Below are positions 35,885-44,920 of a stretch of DNA of 59,100 bases, piece by piece. Under the pieces are notes generated by a model, which worked only from the letters and a program-made list of their open reading frames with translations, did no database searches and was not told the origin of the DNA. The DNA comes from Methanobacteriota archaeon (GTDB lineage: Archaea > Halobacteriota > Methanomicrobia > Methanomicrobiales > Methanomicrobiaceae): the NCBI GenBank assembly GCA_016841665.1, contig JAENYT010000010.1, positions 1 through 59,100 of the forward strand. Direction: 5' to 3'. How positions within the stretch are numbered: the stretch's first letter is position 1; every line of letters begins with the position of its first letter. The translations under genes and the position numbers were made by a program.

Positions 35885-36556
35885 TCACCCCTCCTCCGAC
35901 CGGATCTGCCGCACTGCTCCGAACCCTCGGGATACGGACTTGCCGATGCCGAGGAGGTCGGGGATCTGGAAGTTGAGGTGGAACCTGCCGGCAAAAGCCA
36001 TCAGGTTCACATCTTTCAGGCGCCGTTTCCGGGGCATGACCTCCACATCGCATTTAATTCTGCCGGGGATCTCATAACCGAGAGATTTTGACATCGAGAT
36101 AAGGTTGCCGATGAGCGTCCGCCGGAGAAGGTCGCGCCGCTCGTCAGCGTTCTTCATTCCGTAGTACCGGAGATAGTTCTCCTGGTTCAGCGCCAGCCAG
36201 GGGGTAACGAAATCGTAGGAAGCGATCCGGTCGCTCAGGCCGAACGGCACCCGGCGGAGATCGATCCCGGTCTGGAGGATGCGAAACTCCCGGCTCCCGA
36301 GGCGGATGGTCTGTGCTGCGTGGTAGATCTCTTTCAGGACGTCCGATCCTTCGTTAATCCCGATGACCGTTGGTGTCCCCTCAATCACCTTATACTGCAC
36401 CAAGGGGTAGCGGTATACCAGCGCCCCTGCATCGTGCTGGTGCAGAAGTGTATACTCCGTAAACTTCGTGGCAAAGAACCCGCGGAGTTGGGCGGCCGTC
36501 CCCTCGATCGGCTGGTCGGAGGAGAGTGTCAGGGTGAAGACTTCAAGATCCATCAT
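35885..36556 (-). CDS. cas6: CRISPR RNA endoribonuclease Cas6
   Basis: 223 residues. The C-terminal Gly-Ile-Gly-Lys-Ser-Val-Ser-Arg-Gly-Phe-Gly is the glycine-rich loop of the RAMP fold that defines Cas6. The N-terminal part has Phe-Thr-Leu-Thr-Leu and a His-Gln-His (about residues 40-42) that could provide a catalytic His. Cas6 would cut the repeat transcript 8 bases before each spacer, leaving the ATTGAAAC handle. Two adjacent ATGs (36556, 36553) overlap the cas3 stop codon. Sequence divergence from common Cas6 families makes this call slightly less certain than its neighbours. Confidence 0.85.
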   Translation of the reverse strand: MMDLEVFTLTLSSDQPIEGTAAQLRGFFATKFTEYTLLHQHDAGALVYRYPLVQYKVIEGTPTVIGINEGSDVLKEIYHAAQTIRLGSREFRILQTGIDLRRVPFGLSDRIASYDFVTPWLALNQENYLRYYGMKNADERRDLLRRTLIGNLISMSKSLGYEIPGRIKCDVEVMPRKRRLKDVNLMAFAGRFHLNFQIPDLLGIGKSVSRGFGAVRQIRSEEG

Positions 36557-38784
36557 ATGAACAGGCATGCTTCTTCGGGTCGTTCGGTGAACCGTGCCCC
36601 GAGCACGGTGTCGTACTCCATGTCGCAGAAGACCACATCGCCGCGTATCTCCCGGTGCTTCTTTACGTACCAGAGGGGCATCTTCACCTCATAGCACCGG
36701 CGCTGGATTGGCGGCAGGTCCCGGACGATCTCCCGGAACTGGAGAGGGATGACTGGGATCTGTGGGTAATCTATCTTTCGGGTGACTTCGTAATTTGTCT
36801 CAAGGATCGGGTTGTCGTAGATCCCGTGGAGCCGGCGCTGTGACTCTGCATATGCTCGGGACGCCTCCAGAAACCGGGGCTCCTCTGCGATCTCAGTATC
36901 AGCATAGACCTGCTCCACGATCGCCGTCAGGTCCGTCTCGGTCGGCCGTGCGGGGGCTGCTTGGAACGCTGCAAACGATCGGGCCAGAATATCCGTGCCG
37001 TTGTGCTCGTAGATCTTCCGGGACACACAGGAAGGACGGCAGATGGTGATCGTAGTATCTTTCTTTGCCCGCCGCCGATTTACCCGCCCCGCACGTTGTA
37101 CAAGTGCATCGGGCGGGGCACACTCGGTGAACATGAGGTCAAAGTCGATGTCCAATGATACCTCGACGACCTGAGTGGCGATCAGAAGTGAGCTCGCATC
37201 GATCTTTTTCTCCTTGTCACTTCGGTCCTTGAGCGTGAACTTGGAGTGATAACAGATCGGATCGAGATCGGCAAACGTCTGCGTAAGGTCTTGGCACTTC
37301 CCCACGCTGTTAACAACCACCAAGGTCTTTCGCCCGTTGGAAACCGCCTCCTCGATCCGGTCAGACATCTCCTCTATCTTGGCGTCGACCACTTCGAATG
37401 CATTCCGGGCAGAGGCGAGGAGCGAGGTATCCCTGATTACAGCGGCGCCTGAGAGTGTCGTCTGCAGAAGGTCGAGGAGGTACTCTGGCATCGTCGCACT
37501 CATCAGCATACACCGGGCACCCATATGCGCAAAATGCTCTATCGACCGGAGAATGAGCGCCAGCGTCCAGGGGTCGTAAGCGTGGATCTCGTCGATGACG
37601 ATCACGCTGTTTGCAGCGTTTGCCTCGATCAGCGTCCACTTTCCGGTGTTGAACCCCGCCGTCAAGAGCTGGTCGACGGTCGCCACCGTAGCCGGCTGGA
37701 TGAACGACCGGTCGAAGAGTGCGTCCCGCGCATCGGAGCTGTCCTCTTCCCCCAGAAAGAGGAGCGAGGCCGTCGAGTGAGAGATGCCGACGTTCCCCTT
37801 CCCAAAGTACTCCTCGAGGCGCCGGTAGATGCTGTTGGCCGTCACCATCGTCGGGAGCAGGTAGATGAGTTTTCCGCCTCCCATATCCGCGATGTTGTGG
37901 AGCGCCCATAGCAGCGACCCTTCCGTCTTCCCGCTCCCGGTCGGTGCGATCGCAATGCAGTGCCCGGATGTCGAGGCACATGCCTCCTGGAATGGTCGCA
38001 GGCCGGTAAAAGGGATGTTTTGTTCACGACAGCGGTCTCTGATCTGGCTGCGGAGATCCGCGCTCCCGGTCTGCAGAGTGTAGTTCACCGGCTTTCCTGC
38101 CGACCCGTACCAGTCGGCATAGTGCAGGATTGCCTTCAGCGCCGCATACGTCTCCCGGAGAGCGGCAGGGTCGGGGAATTGTTCGTAAAACTTGAAGAAG
38201 TACCCCTCGGGACCGATCAGCTCCCGGACCTCCCGGGCCGGGTAGAGGTTCTTGGGCGCAACCGACGGAAAACGATACCCCTCCTGTTCGAAGAGTGTCG
38301 CGGCGAGATCGAGCGCGTCCCGTACCCCCTGCTCGCAGAGTTTCGGCGGCGGGAGCGGCAATTCCCGCGCAAAAGACTGCAGATCCGGATTCAGCCGTTT
38401 GTGGTGTCCGAGCACCGCAAGGGCGTCGAGGGGCATCGCTATGTCGAGGAGCGGGCCGTCCTGCCGGTCGAGTGCTGCGCTCCCCCGGAGCATGACCGAG
38501 TAGGAGACGAGCTCGTGCCGGTAGTTCTCGCTCCAGGCGGGCCTCCGTCCCGAGCGGAGGGCGTGCATCATCCGCTGGAACGGCAGGATGTTCTTCCCGA
38601 CATCGTGGAGGACGACGGTGAAGAGCGACCGCTGCAGGAACCGATCTTCCTCGAACCCGTGCCGCTCGCCGAGCCGCCGTATCAGCGGCCGTTTGCCCTC
38701 GACCGTCGCCCGCCACGCCGTGTAAGCGGCAAGTATGTGCTCCGCATAGGTCTGGTCGGGCTTGGCCCACATCGCCTGGCTCAT
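36553..38784 (-). CDS. cas3: CRISPR-associated nuclease-helicase Cas3 (HD + DEAD/DEAH)
   Basis: 743 residues. The N-terminal HD nuclease domain has His60-Asp61 in Val-Leu-His-Asp-Val-Gly-Lys and a downstream Gly-His-His-Lys. The SF2 helicase has motif I Ala-Pro-Thr-Gly-Ser-Gly-Lys-Thr-Glu (about 280), motif II Val-Ile-Asp-Glu-Ile-His (about 395), motif III Met-Ser-Ala-Thr-Met-Pro and motif VI Gln-Arg-Ala-Gly-Arg-Val-Asn-Arg. Cas3 is recruited by Cascade to degrade target DNA. The start at 38784 overlaps the cas5 stop (ATGA). A longer frame from 38991 lies over cas5 and is rejected. Confidence 0.96.
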   Translation of the reverse strand: MSQAMWAKPDQTYAEHILAAYTAWRATVEGKRPLIRRLGERHGFEEDRFLQRSLFTVVLHDVGKNILPFQRMMHALRSGRRPAWSENYRHELVSYSVMLRGSAALDRQDGPLLDIAMPLDALAVLGHHKRLNPDLQSFARELPLPPPKLCEQGVRDALDLAATLFEQEGYRFPSVAPKNLYPAREVRELIGPEGYFFKFYEQFPDPAALRETYAALKAILHYADWYGSAGKPVNYTLQTGSADLRSQIRDRCREQNIPFTGLRPFQEACASTSGHCIAIAPTGSGKTEGSLLWALHNIADMGGGKLIYLLPTMVTANSIYRRLEEYFGKGNVGISHSTASLLFLGEEDSSDARDALFDRSFIQPATVATVDQLLTAGFNTGKWTLIEANAANSVIVIDEIHAYDPWTLALILRSIEHFAHMGARCMLMSATMPEYLLDLLQTTLSGAAVIRDTSLLASARNAFEVVDAKIEEMSDRIEEAVSNGRKTLVVVNSVGKCQDLTQTFADLDPICYHSKFTLKDRSDKEKKIDASSLLIATQVVEVSLDIDFDLMFTECAPPDALVQRAGRVNRRRAKKDTTITICRPSCVSRKIYEHNGTDILARSFAAFQAAPARPTETDLTAIVEQVYADTEIAEEPRFLEASRAYAESQRRLHGIYDNPILETNYEVTRKIDYPQIPVIPLQFREIVRDLPPIQRRCYEVKMPLWYVKKHREIRGDVVFCDMEYDTVLGARFTERPEEACLFI

Positions 38785-39515
38785 TGGAGAATAACCCGGT
38801 GGCCGTCGATGACGTACCCCTCCATCGGGTCGCCGACCTTCACAGGGGATCGCACAAACGTGAACGGTTGTCGCTCGATAACGACGCGCTGTTCTCCTTC
38901 GAATGCGAACCGGGTTGGGAGCAGGAATACCTGCGGGGAGGCGATGGTCGCGGTGATGGGGAGCGTTTTGAAGTCGATAGTCGGCGTGCACCGGGTCGAG
39001 ACATCGCCGGGGAGGATGGTGTGATCGAACTCCGTCAGCGCCGCTGCTTCGACCTCGCCGATGCCTGAGACGGCGGTCACTTTGAGAAGGTCGTCACTGT
39101 TCCCGGCGGTCAGGGCATACACCGGGGAGATCAGGGCGTTCCGAACTGTGTCAAGCGCATCCCGGGACGGTGAGCCGAAGAAGAACCTGAAGGTGCAGTC
39201 GTAGAGGTACTCCCTGATGAGGATGCTGTAATGGGGCCTGCTCTTGATCTGCTCCTGGTCGAACTCCTTGATCGTCACCTTACGGTAGTTCCAGAGATCC
39301 CGCATTGTGCCCTTGTGATCGCCGCAGACGCTCACCACAAGCCCGTGCTCATCCGCGAACCGGTGAGTGTTCGCGAGGTCGAGGCCGAGCGCCGCACCCA
39401 TCATGCCGATGATCGTGGAACGTGGTGGGAGGGGGAGCGTCTGGTGGAAGGTATGCGTTTCGGGCACGCGGAACGATGCCGTCAGGGCTCTTCCGGTGAC
39501 GGAAAAGACAAACAT
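38781..39515 (-). CDS. cas5b: Cascade subunit Cas5 (type I-B)
   Basis: 244 residues. The N-terminal Phe-Ser-Val-Thr-Gly-Arg-Ala-Leu-Thr-Ala-Ser-Phe-Arg and Pro-Leu-Pro-Pro-Arg-Ser-Thr-Ile-Ile-Gly-Met-Met-Gly-Ala-Ala-Leu-Gly are typical of Cas5 RAMP proteins of the I-B Tneap/Hmari type. Cas5 caps the 5' handle of the crRNA in Cascade. The ATG overlaps the cas7 stop (TAATG). Confidence 0.92.
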   Translation of the reverse strand: MFVFSVTGRALTASFRVPETHTFHQTLPLPPRSTIIGMMGAALGLDLANTHRFADEHGLVVSVCGDHKGTMRDLWNYRKVTIKEFDQEQIKSRPHYSILIREYLYDCTFRFFFGSPSRDALDTVRNALISPVYALTAGNSDDLLKVTAVSGIGEVEAAALTEFDHTILPGDVSTRCTPTIDFKTLPITATIASPQVFLLPTRFAFEGEQRVVIERQPFTFVRSPVKVGDPMEGYVIDGHRVILQ

Positions 39516-40429
39516 TAGCTTTCCTTTATCGCGTAGTGCTGGTTCACCCAGTCGGCCATGGCGTCGAATGCGTCACCGATCGAAACGGCGTCCCCTGGTG
39601 TGCCGGTGAAGAATCCGCTCCTTGCGCCGATTACTGTGGCAAGTGTCTCGCTCTTGTAGTCGTTCAGTGTCTCGGTGAGCGTCCCGGTATTGAGGGCTGC
39701 ACCATCGACCCGGATACTCTCGAGGAAGATGGGGTTCTTCACTGTCAGCAGTGCTCCCGCCACGAACTTCGGCGAGATGTCGGAAAGGAACCTGCTTTGC
39801 CGCCCAGACGCCCAGAGATTCTTCACTGCGAAGAGCAACGCTTTTACCCGTTCGGCTTTCGCTTTGCTATCGAGTTCTTTTGCAAACCCATCGCCAGAAC
39901 CGACACGATCGAGCTCGATGAGAATAGTTCCTCGATAGAGGCCTGCGTGAACTTCGGTCTCGAAGATATTCGGGTCGCCTCCGGCCTTGACTCCCATGTA
40001 GTTGGTGCCGAAGTCGAGATCGCCCTGGTAGGGATTGAGTGCGATCAGCGGGGAGACCCGTACGACCGAGGTTCGCTTGTTTGCGGATCCTTTCTTGTCT
40101 CCCTCGCCGGACTCGGTTCCCATGAACCCAAAGAGGTCATCATCGATGTACTTCGCCGGTTCCTGCTTCGTCGTCGCAGCTCCTTTCTTGATCGTTGCCA
40201 CCGCGCCTTCTGAGAGTTCCCAGCCCATTACTTCCAGCTGGTTGCGCATCGCCCGGCGCACCGCTTGGGCGGAGACGTATGGGTACTCCTCGACTCCTGC
40301 CGAGATCTTCTTGATGCTGGAGATATTATCCGCTTCTTTATCCGATCCGTTCAACGACGCAAACGATACCGGTGTAAGATATGTGATTGTCAGCGCCTTT
40401 GCATTAGTAAAATCTGTTTTTGAACTCAT
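39515..40429 (-). CDS. cas7: Cascade backbone Cas7 (Cst2/DevR type)
   Basis: 304 residues. Thr-Tyr-Leu-Thr-Pro-Val-Ser-Phe-Ala-Ser-Leu-Asn at the N-terminus, Tyr-Pro-Tyr-Val-Ser-Ala-Gln-Ala-Val-Arg-Arg and Glu-Val-His-Ala-Gly-Leu-Tyr-Arg-Gly-Thr match the Cst2/DevR Cas7 family of subtype I-B. Several copies coat the crRNA spacer. It overlaps cas8 by ATGA (40426-40429). Confidence 0.93.
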   Translation of the reverse strand: MSSKTDFTNAKALTITYLTPVSFASLNGSDKEADNISSIKKISAGVEEYPYVSAQAVRRAMRNQLEVMGWELSEGAVATIKKGAATTKQEPAKYIDDDLFGFMGTESGEGDKKGSANKRTSVVRVSPLIALNPYQGDLDFGTNYMGVKAGGDPNIFETEVHAGLYRGTILIELDRVGSGDGFAKELDSKAKAERVKALLFAVKNLWASGRQSRFLSDISPKFVAGALLTVKNPIFLESIRVDGAALNTGTLTETLNDYKSETLATVIGARSGFFTGTPGDAVSIGDAFDAMADWVNQHYAIKES

Positions 40430-42141
40430 GATGTTTCACCTGCTGTTCCGTTCTGCTTTGTTCCGTTGTCGCGTTCCCTGTTTAGTCCATTGAAGGTGTT
40501 CAGAGCCGCGATCATACAGAACTGTTTGAACTCATCAAAATGCTCTACGAACGCCTCACCGTTGTTGTAGAGGTCGGACGTGATCAGAGCTCCGTATTTG
40601 ATCTGGATTCGATTCACTTCGTTGAGGAAGTCTTCCGCTTTACGTGCTTTCCGAAGGCGGAAGAGATCGCCCTTTCCTTTCCTGCCGCTCGGGCCGACGC
40701 TCATCCCGATAGTCTTGCCGAGGCTTACTGCTGCATCGATTAATTCCTGGTGCATAGGTCTTCTCTCCTGGTTGAGGATTTTTTCATACTCGATCGTAAA
40801 ATCGTGCAGGGGTTTGATGTACTGGATTTTGGATTTGTTTACGTGAAATACGTGTTGTTCAATCAGATCAACGATCCTCTGCTGATTGAGGATCCGATCG
40901 CAGACACGGTTACGCATGATGGCTTTGTAATCATTCTTCTCCTGTTCGAAATCAACTAGCACTTGCATGACAGTCCTGATACGGATCCCCTGGCGCTCAA
41001 TTTTGTCAAAGAGCCGGAAGATGTAAATTGAACGTTTGAACGGCCAGACCATCTTCGGCATCTGTGTCTTGCCGAGAGGCTCGGCGTACATCACGACGAA
41101 CTCGAGAGGAGCGTGGGCGGTCGTGATCTGGTAGAATTTGGTAAAGTCGAATCCTAGCTCTTCGTCCTCCTGATCTGACGGCTCGTTGCTGCTGAGCGTC
41201 CTCCAGTATACGGAATAGAGGAACGACAGGAGTGTCTCGTACGGTTTCTGGAAGTATCCGCCGAGGTCCTGGTTGAAGTTTCTGAAGTAATTCGGATCGG
41301 GTACCTTAATCGCCTCAAGGGGATGGAATACTTCGTGCATCTTCACAAGGCTTGGGGAGTAGGGGAAGTACATATGGGTGGCGCCGTTGTTGGTGGCGTA
41401 GAACCCGGTAACGGGCACGAACTTAGCGATATAATCGCACTTCCAGCAGACCCTCGCCGGGTTGCCGCACGTCGAATTGAAGGAGAGGACACCGTCTTTC
41501 CCTGTGATCAGGGGGAAAACCGTGCTCCCGACGTCGGTGAGGGTGTGGGATTCCTGACCGCAGATGAAACAGTTGCCCTTCGATTTAACTTCTTCGAGGG
41601 GTTCCAGGACTTTCTTTTCGAGCACTAACACCTTTGGCTGGTGTGCATTCGGCCCGTTGATGAGGAGATTTTTTGCCTCACCAACTTGGAGATTGTTCTC
41701 CTGCAAAAACGCATTGAACCGCTCCTGAAGGTGTACATAATCCGGGGGGAGGATGCCTTTCCTTGTATACCGCGTCTTGCTTTTTGTTGGTCGAGGTGCT
41801 TTGTCGAAGATGAGCGCCGCAATGCCACGGGTTTTTACCTTCGGGAACCGAATAAAAGCATCTTGGGCGATATCATAATAGAAGCCTGCCTTTTCAGCAA
41901 GCTGCTGTTCACTAGAGGTGTTGTAGTATTGATCGAGAAGAACTGCGTATACATGTTCGAGAAACGGCTGCAACTGGTCAATCGCACCACAAAGTGTGAC
42001 CCCAAAATTGTCGAGGCTTATCTTTACGTCCCATCGATCAGAGGGAACTTGATTCGCAAGTTCGTAGAATCCGATTAGACCAGCATCCATCCAGAAGTGA
42101 TGAAGCTTAGGGAAATGAATTTCCCGCTCTTTTGGGGTCAT
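40426..42141 (-). CDS. cas8b1: Cascade large subunit Cas8b1 (Cst1, CXXC-CXXC)
   Basis: 571 residues. A zinc-finger-like pair, Cys-Phe-Ile-Cys-Gly (about residue 195) and Cys-Trp-Lys-Cys-Asp (about residue 235), is the CXXC-CXXC signature of Cst1/Cas8b1. Cas8 recognises the PAM and helps load the target. Start 42141 (ATG) is used; a GTG three codons upstream is also possible. It is the first gene of the cas operon, with a TATA box at 42188-42195. The Cst1-Cst2-Cas5 set makes this subtype I-B (Tneap lineage). Confidence 0.92.
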   Translation of the reverse strand: MTPKEREIHFPKLHHFWMDAGLIGFYELANQVPSDRWDVKISLDNFGVTLCGAIDQLQPFLEHVYAVLLDQYYNTSSEQQLAEKAGFYYDIAQDAFIRFPKVKTRGIAALIFDKAPRPTKSKTRYTRKGILPPDYVHLQERFNAFLQENNLQVGEAKNLLINGPNAHQPKVLVLEKKVLEPLEEVKSKGNCFICGQESHTLTDVGSTVFPLITGKDGVLSFNSTCGNPARVCWKCDYIAKFVPVTGFYATNNGATHMYFPYSPSLVKMHEVFHPLEAIKVPDPNYFRNFNQDLGGYFQKPYETLLSFLYSVYWRTLSSNEPSDQEDEELGFDFTKFYQITTAHAPLEFVVMYAEPLGKTQMPKMVWPFKRSIYIFRLFDKIERQGIRIRTVMQVLVDFEQEKNDYKAIMRNRVCDRILNQQRIVDLIEQHVFHVNKSKIQYIKPLHDFTIEYEKILNQERRPMHQELIDAAVSLGKTIGMSVGPSGRKGKGDLFRLRKARKAEDFLNEVNRIQIKYGALITSDLYNNGEAFVEHFDEFKQFCMIAALNTFNGLNRERDNGTKQNGTAGETS

Positions 42142-42187
42142 GGTTTTCACGAATCTGTTGTTGATTATCGCAAAGTTTTACAAGTGA

Positions 42188-42195
42188 TTATAAAG
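42188..42195 (-). promoter_or_regulatory. Promoter of the cas operon
   Basis: CTTTATAA on the minus strand, with a second AAATATAAATC about 15 bases further upstream, precedes the cas8b1 start by ~50 bases. This predicts a leader of roughly 25 bases. The eight cas genes overlap or nearly touch, so one transcript is likely. Confidence 0.5.
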
Positions 42196-42213
42196 GGATT
42201 TCGATTTATATTT

Positions 42214-42877
42214 CTACAAAATTACAAATGAAGTAGAATATTTTTCTCTGGAAAATAACGGTATTAATCTCGCCATTGATTGACTATTACACCCTTTTTC
42301 CCAAATTAAGAGAATAATTTTTTTGCGAGTTAATAATACTCTTTTTCCACTTTCAGAGGGAGATAGGTAAATATTTTCCAACAGGACCCCCTGATGCTGG
42401 ATAAAGCATCGAGATCCTGATGGTGGTTTTCTAATAATACAGGAGAGCAAGAACAGCACCGTCATGTTCACTCTCATGTCAATTAACACTGTGTTACTTC
42501 ATAGCACGAAATTCCTTGTTAGTTAATGGCACAGTGTCCGGTGTGCAGGGCACAGAGTACATTTGTGTCCAATGGCGGCGCTCAATCTCCGCGCTGCGGT
42601 GAGATTTCAGGGCCGGGTATTCTATACTATGGTGGAGTGGGGCATCATGCATAATTTCCTGCTTCCCCAAGGAGTTCAGAAGAACACCATGATAATGTGA
42701 TAACTGCCATGATCGACATCTGCGGTTTTGAAGGAGTGCCCTGAGAAAAACCACCCCTGAGGCTTCCTTTTCAGGCCATATCTCGATGCAGTGCAGGTAA
42801 TCCATCCTCCGAAAAAAAGAACCTCTCAGATCGCCAGTATAAACGATTTAAAATGAGTATTATATAAATCAGGGACT
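42214..42877. other. Gene-poor stretch between cas8b1 and the HTH operon
   Basis: About 660 bases with no convincing gene. Frames at 42214-42489 and 42494-42805 on the minus strand lack family features and good starts. A + strand frame at 42526-42654 (42 residues) carries Cys-Pro-Val-Cys and a later Cys-Gly, and may be the remnant of a zinc-ribbon protein. The composition is mixed AT-rich and GC-rich, as in decayed insertion debris. Confidence 0.4.
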
Positions 42878-43204
42878 TCAGAGAGGCGTTTTTTCAATAC
42901 CCCTTTGGGTCGATTCATCACCCAAATCCTGCATCTTGTAGGTGTAGACCCGCACCCGCCTGCCACCTGCCACCAAGACATAGCGGGGGTTGATGCTATG
43001 GCCGATCTCGACCCTGGGCAGCATGTTGCGGAATGCTCGCCCCACCTCATCATTCAGAACCCAGCCGATCATGCTGCCATACCGTGGCGGTAGTCCGTGG
43101 TGTTCCCGCACCATGCCTGCCGTCAGTGTGCCAACAGGATCCCCCCGCTCCCGCAGGTATTCCTCAATCAGCGCTGCCATCTCTGTCCTGTCCTTCAGGT
43201 TCAT
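42878..43204 (-). CDS. Unknown protein of the mobile element
   Basis: 108 residues, not recognised. It begins Met-Asn-Leu-Lys-Asp-Arg, and the middle (Thr-Ala-Gly-Met-Val-Arg-Glu-His-His-Gly-Leu-Pro...Met-Ile-Gly-Trp-Val-Leu) could be a small winged-helix fold followed by a basic strand with Tyr-Val-Leu-Val-Ala-Gly-Gly-Arg-Arg. Start 43204 follows a GGGGGG-containing ribosome-binding region 4 bases after the upstream stop. It is the last gene of the operon beginning at 44471. A DNA-binding role is only a guess. Confidence 0.5.
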   Translation of the reverse strand: MNLKDRTEMAALIEEYLRERGDPVGTLTAGMVREHHGLPPRYGSMIGWVLNDEVGRAFRNMLPRVEIGHSINPRYVLVAGGRRVRVYTYKMQDLGDESTQRGIEKTPL

Positions 43205-43208
43205 CGAT

Positions 43209-43511
43209 TTACCCCCCTGCAACCTCCTGGTGATACATGCCGCCCTGAAGGTCAGCTCCCGGACCCATGGTGGGATCCCGGCCCTCCTCTTTATGGATGA
43301 TTGCCACCATCCCCTCCTCTTCATCCTCATCATTGCCCGGGGCGTGCACTTCGGCCACTTCGGCCCGGATGTCATCGATCTGCTTTTGCTTCGCTGCGAT
43401 CTGCTGTTGCTGGATGATGGTGCCGGTGAGGTACTGGCGGTCCGCTGCGCTGGTGGTGGTGGTATCGGTCCGGGGGCACATGGTGATGGGATCCTCATCC
43501 ATCAGCGTCAC
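43209..43511 (-). CDS. Unknown acidic coiled-coil protein of the mobile element
   Basis: 100 residues, not recognised. A Gln-rich helix (Gln-Gln-Gln-Gln-Ile-Ala-Ala-Lys-Gln-Lys-Gln-Ile, about 34-46) is followed by an acidic run (Asn-Asp-Glu-Asp-Glu-Glu-Glu). The start is GTG at 43511, overlapping the stop of the upstream gene by GTGA, which supports translational coupling. Confidence 0.45.
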   Translation of the reverse strand: MTLMDEDPITMCPRTDTTTTSAADRQYLTGTIIQQQQIAAKQKQIDDIRAEVAEVHAPGNDEDEEEGMVAIIHKEEGRDPTMGPGADLQGGMYHQEVAGG

Positions 43512-44242
43512 TTGGTATCACCTGCCGTGAGAGGGAGGACCCTATGATTTTTACACATAGGGCATTTTTTCGGGATTAATGGCGATTTTAGGCGGCTTTT
43601 CCACTCGTAGCCGCAGAGACCGCAGCCGAAGTACCGTCCGTCCGGGTCCCGTTTTGGGGTTATTGCCGGGGGCTGGTATGATGGGAAAACAGGCTTTTTT
43701 GAGTATCGAAACGGCAAAACGGTGTAGATTTCGCCCGGAAAGTGTTTCATCGGCTGCGGAGCGGCGTTGTGTTTGTCGGTTTCAAAAATGTGGCAATACC
43801 ACGCTCGCAGAAATTCCTCTGATTTTTTGCTCAGAATGCCGATTTTCGGTTCCCCGTCCGGCCGGTGCCAGCTCGTTTTGTAGCGGGTGACGGGTATGCC
43901 GTTAGTGCGTTTCCCCTGCCGGACCGCGTGGACATCCAGCAGGTGGATGGTGTTGAACCGGCTGGTCCGCATACCCCGCACCCTCATGGCCTGCAGGGTG
44001 GTGGACCGCTCCGTGAGGAGGGCCCGGATGCTGTTTGCATGTTGCGAGCCAATGCCGTAGTGCTCGCAGAGCTCGGATACGCTGATCCAGCGGCGGGCAT
44101 GCTCAGGGTAGGTGCTCACCAGATAGCGGTAGAGGAGGAGGGTGAGGGCTGCGGACCGCATGGTTGCGGGGAAGGTGTCGAGCTGGGCGAGGTCGGTGTG
44201 GTGGGTGGCAGCAACGGGAGAGGGGTGGGCGAGGATGGCCAT
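43508..44242 (-). CDS. Unknown protein with N-terminal HTH and C-terminal zinc ribbon
   Basis: 244 residues. The N-terminal ~110 residues look like a winged helix (Val-Ser-Glu-Leu-Cys-Glu-His-Tyr-Gly-Ile-Gly-Ser-Gln-His). The C-terminus has Cys-Gly-Leu-Cys-Gly-Tyr-Glu-Trp and Cys-Pro-Met-Cys-Lys, a zinc ribbon. A DNA-binding replication or control protein of the element is plausible. It follows the excisionase-like gene by one base and is coupled downstream by GTGA. Confidence 0.55.
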   Translation of the reverse strand: MAILAHPSPVAATHHTDLAQLDTFPATMRSAALTLLLYRYLVSTYPEHARRWISVSELCEHYGIGSQHANSIRALLTERSTTLQAMRVRGMRTSRFNTIHLLDVHAVRQGKRTNGIPVTRYKTSWHRPDGEPKIGILSKKSEEFLRAWYCHIFETDKHNAAPQPMKHFPGEIYTVLPFRYSKKPVFPSYQPPAITPKRDPDGRYFGCGLCGYEWKSRLKSPLIPKKCPMCKNHRVLPLTAGDTK

Positions 44243-44243
44243 C

Positions 44244-44471
44244 TCATCCCCCCCGGGCCCGGGCGGTCTGGGCTTCGATGAAACTGAGAAGGTCCCACCC
44301 GGTCACCCGCCAAAATCTACCGATCTTGAACCCGGCGAGGTCGCCATCCTTCAGCCATCGATGAACGGTCATCGGATGCACCTTAAGGGTGCTGGCGATC
44401 TCGGCGCTGGTGTATATCTGATCACGGTCGATGCCGGGACTGAAATTAGACTGCATACCGTCCCTTGTCAT
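44244..44471 (-). CDS. Excisionase-like MerR-type helix-turn-helix protein
   Basis: 75 residues. Tyr-Thr-Ser-Ala-Glu-Ile-Ala-Ser-Thr-Leu-Lys-Val-His-Pro-Met-Thr-Val-His-Arg-Trp and Gly-Phe-Lys-Ile-Gly-Arg-Phe-Trp-Arg-Val fit the AlpA/excisionase DNA-binding family. It may act as recombination directionality factor for the tyrosine recombinase or as a regulator. An alternative start at 44456 would be leaderless relative to a TTAATACATAT box at ~44477-44487. Confidence 0.75.
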   Translation of the reverse strand: MTRDGMQSNFSPGIDRDQIYTSAEIASTLKVHPMTVHRWLKDGDLAGFKIGRFWRVTGWDLLSFIEAQTARARGG

Positions 44472-44920
44472 ACATATGTATTAATGTTATCTACAAAATT
44501 ATCTCAATGGGATAATTTGTGGGTGTATTGTGTGAGCGACCCTCGATCTGCCCCGGGGAGGGGGCCCCCTTAAGTAAATAACCCTGAGGTGGTGAGGAAG
44601 GAGGATGAAGGCCGAGGGTGATGGCATGCGGTGGTCTAGACCACTGGTGTCCTGACCACCATTTGCAGCACCGATCAGCCATGATGATGATGCTGGTCGA
44701 TGACAACGATGCTCTGCCAGGTAGATCATGATGCTGGTCAGAGGTGGTGCTCATCGGGCCGCTACAATGGTAGTGGTCCCCCGGGATGGTTGGCCGAAGT
44801 ATATAAACGGCCGCCATATTGCGATTCTGAGAGGGTTTCTCAGGGTCGCCCATACCAAACATCGTCTCGATATGTGATGTGAGGTGCGGGGGTGCGGCTG
44901 TGCGGTGGTGGGGTCGATGT
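44472..44920. promoter_or_regulatory. Repeat-rich noncoding region with palindrome and TATA boxes (candidate control or origin region)
   Basis: No gene is supported. The region holds a perfect 14-bp palindrome GTGGTCTAGACCAC (44631-44644), two copies of ATGATGCTGGTC (about 44689-44700 and 44728-44739), several TGGTC/GACCA half-sites, and a strong bidirectional TATATAAA/TTTATATA box near 44799-44806. Downstream on the + strand comes a hairpin CTGAGA-GGGTT-TCTCAG (about 44828-44844). Lying upstream of the HTH operon and downstream of the primase, it may be a regulatory or origin region, or it may encode a small RNA. Confidence 0.4.

Noticed and set aside
42494..42805. 103-codon minus-strand frame between cas8b1 and the HTH operon
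   Set aside because: No recognisable fold, poor start context, and an alternative Cys-containing frame on the opposite strand; coding status undecidable by eye.
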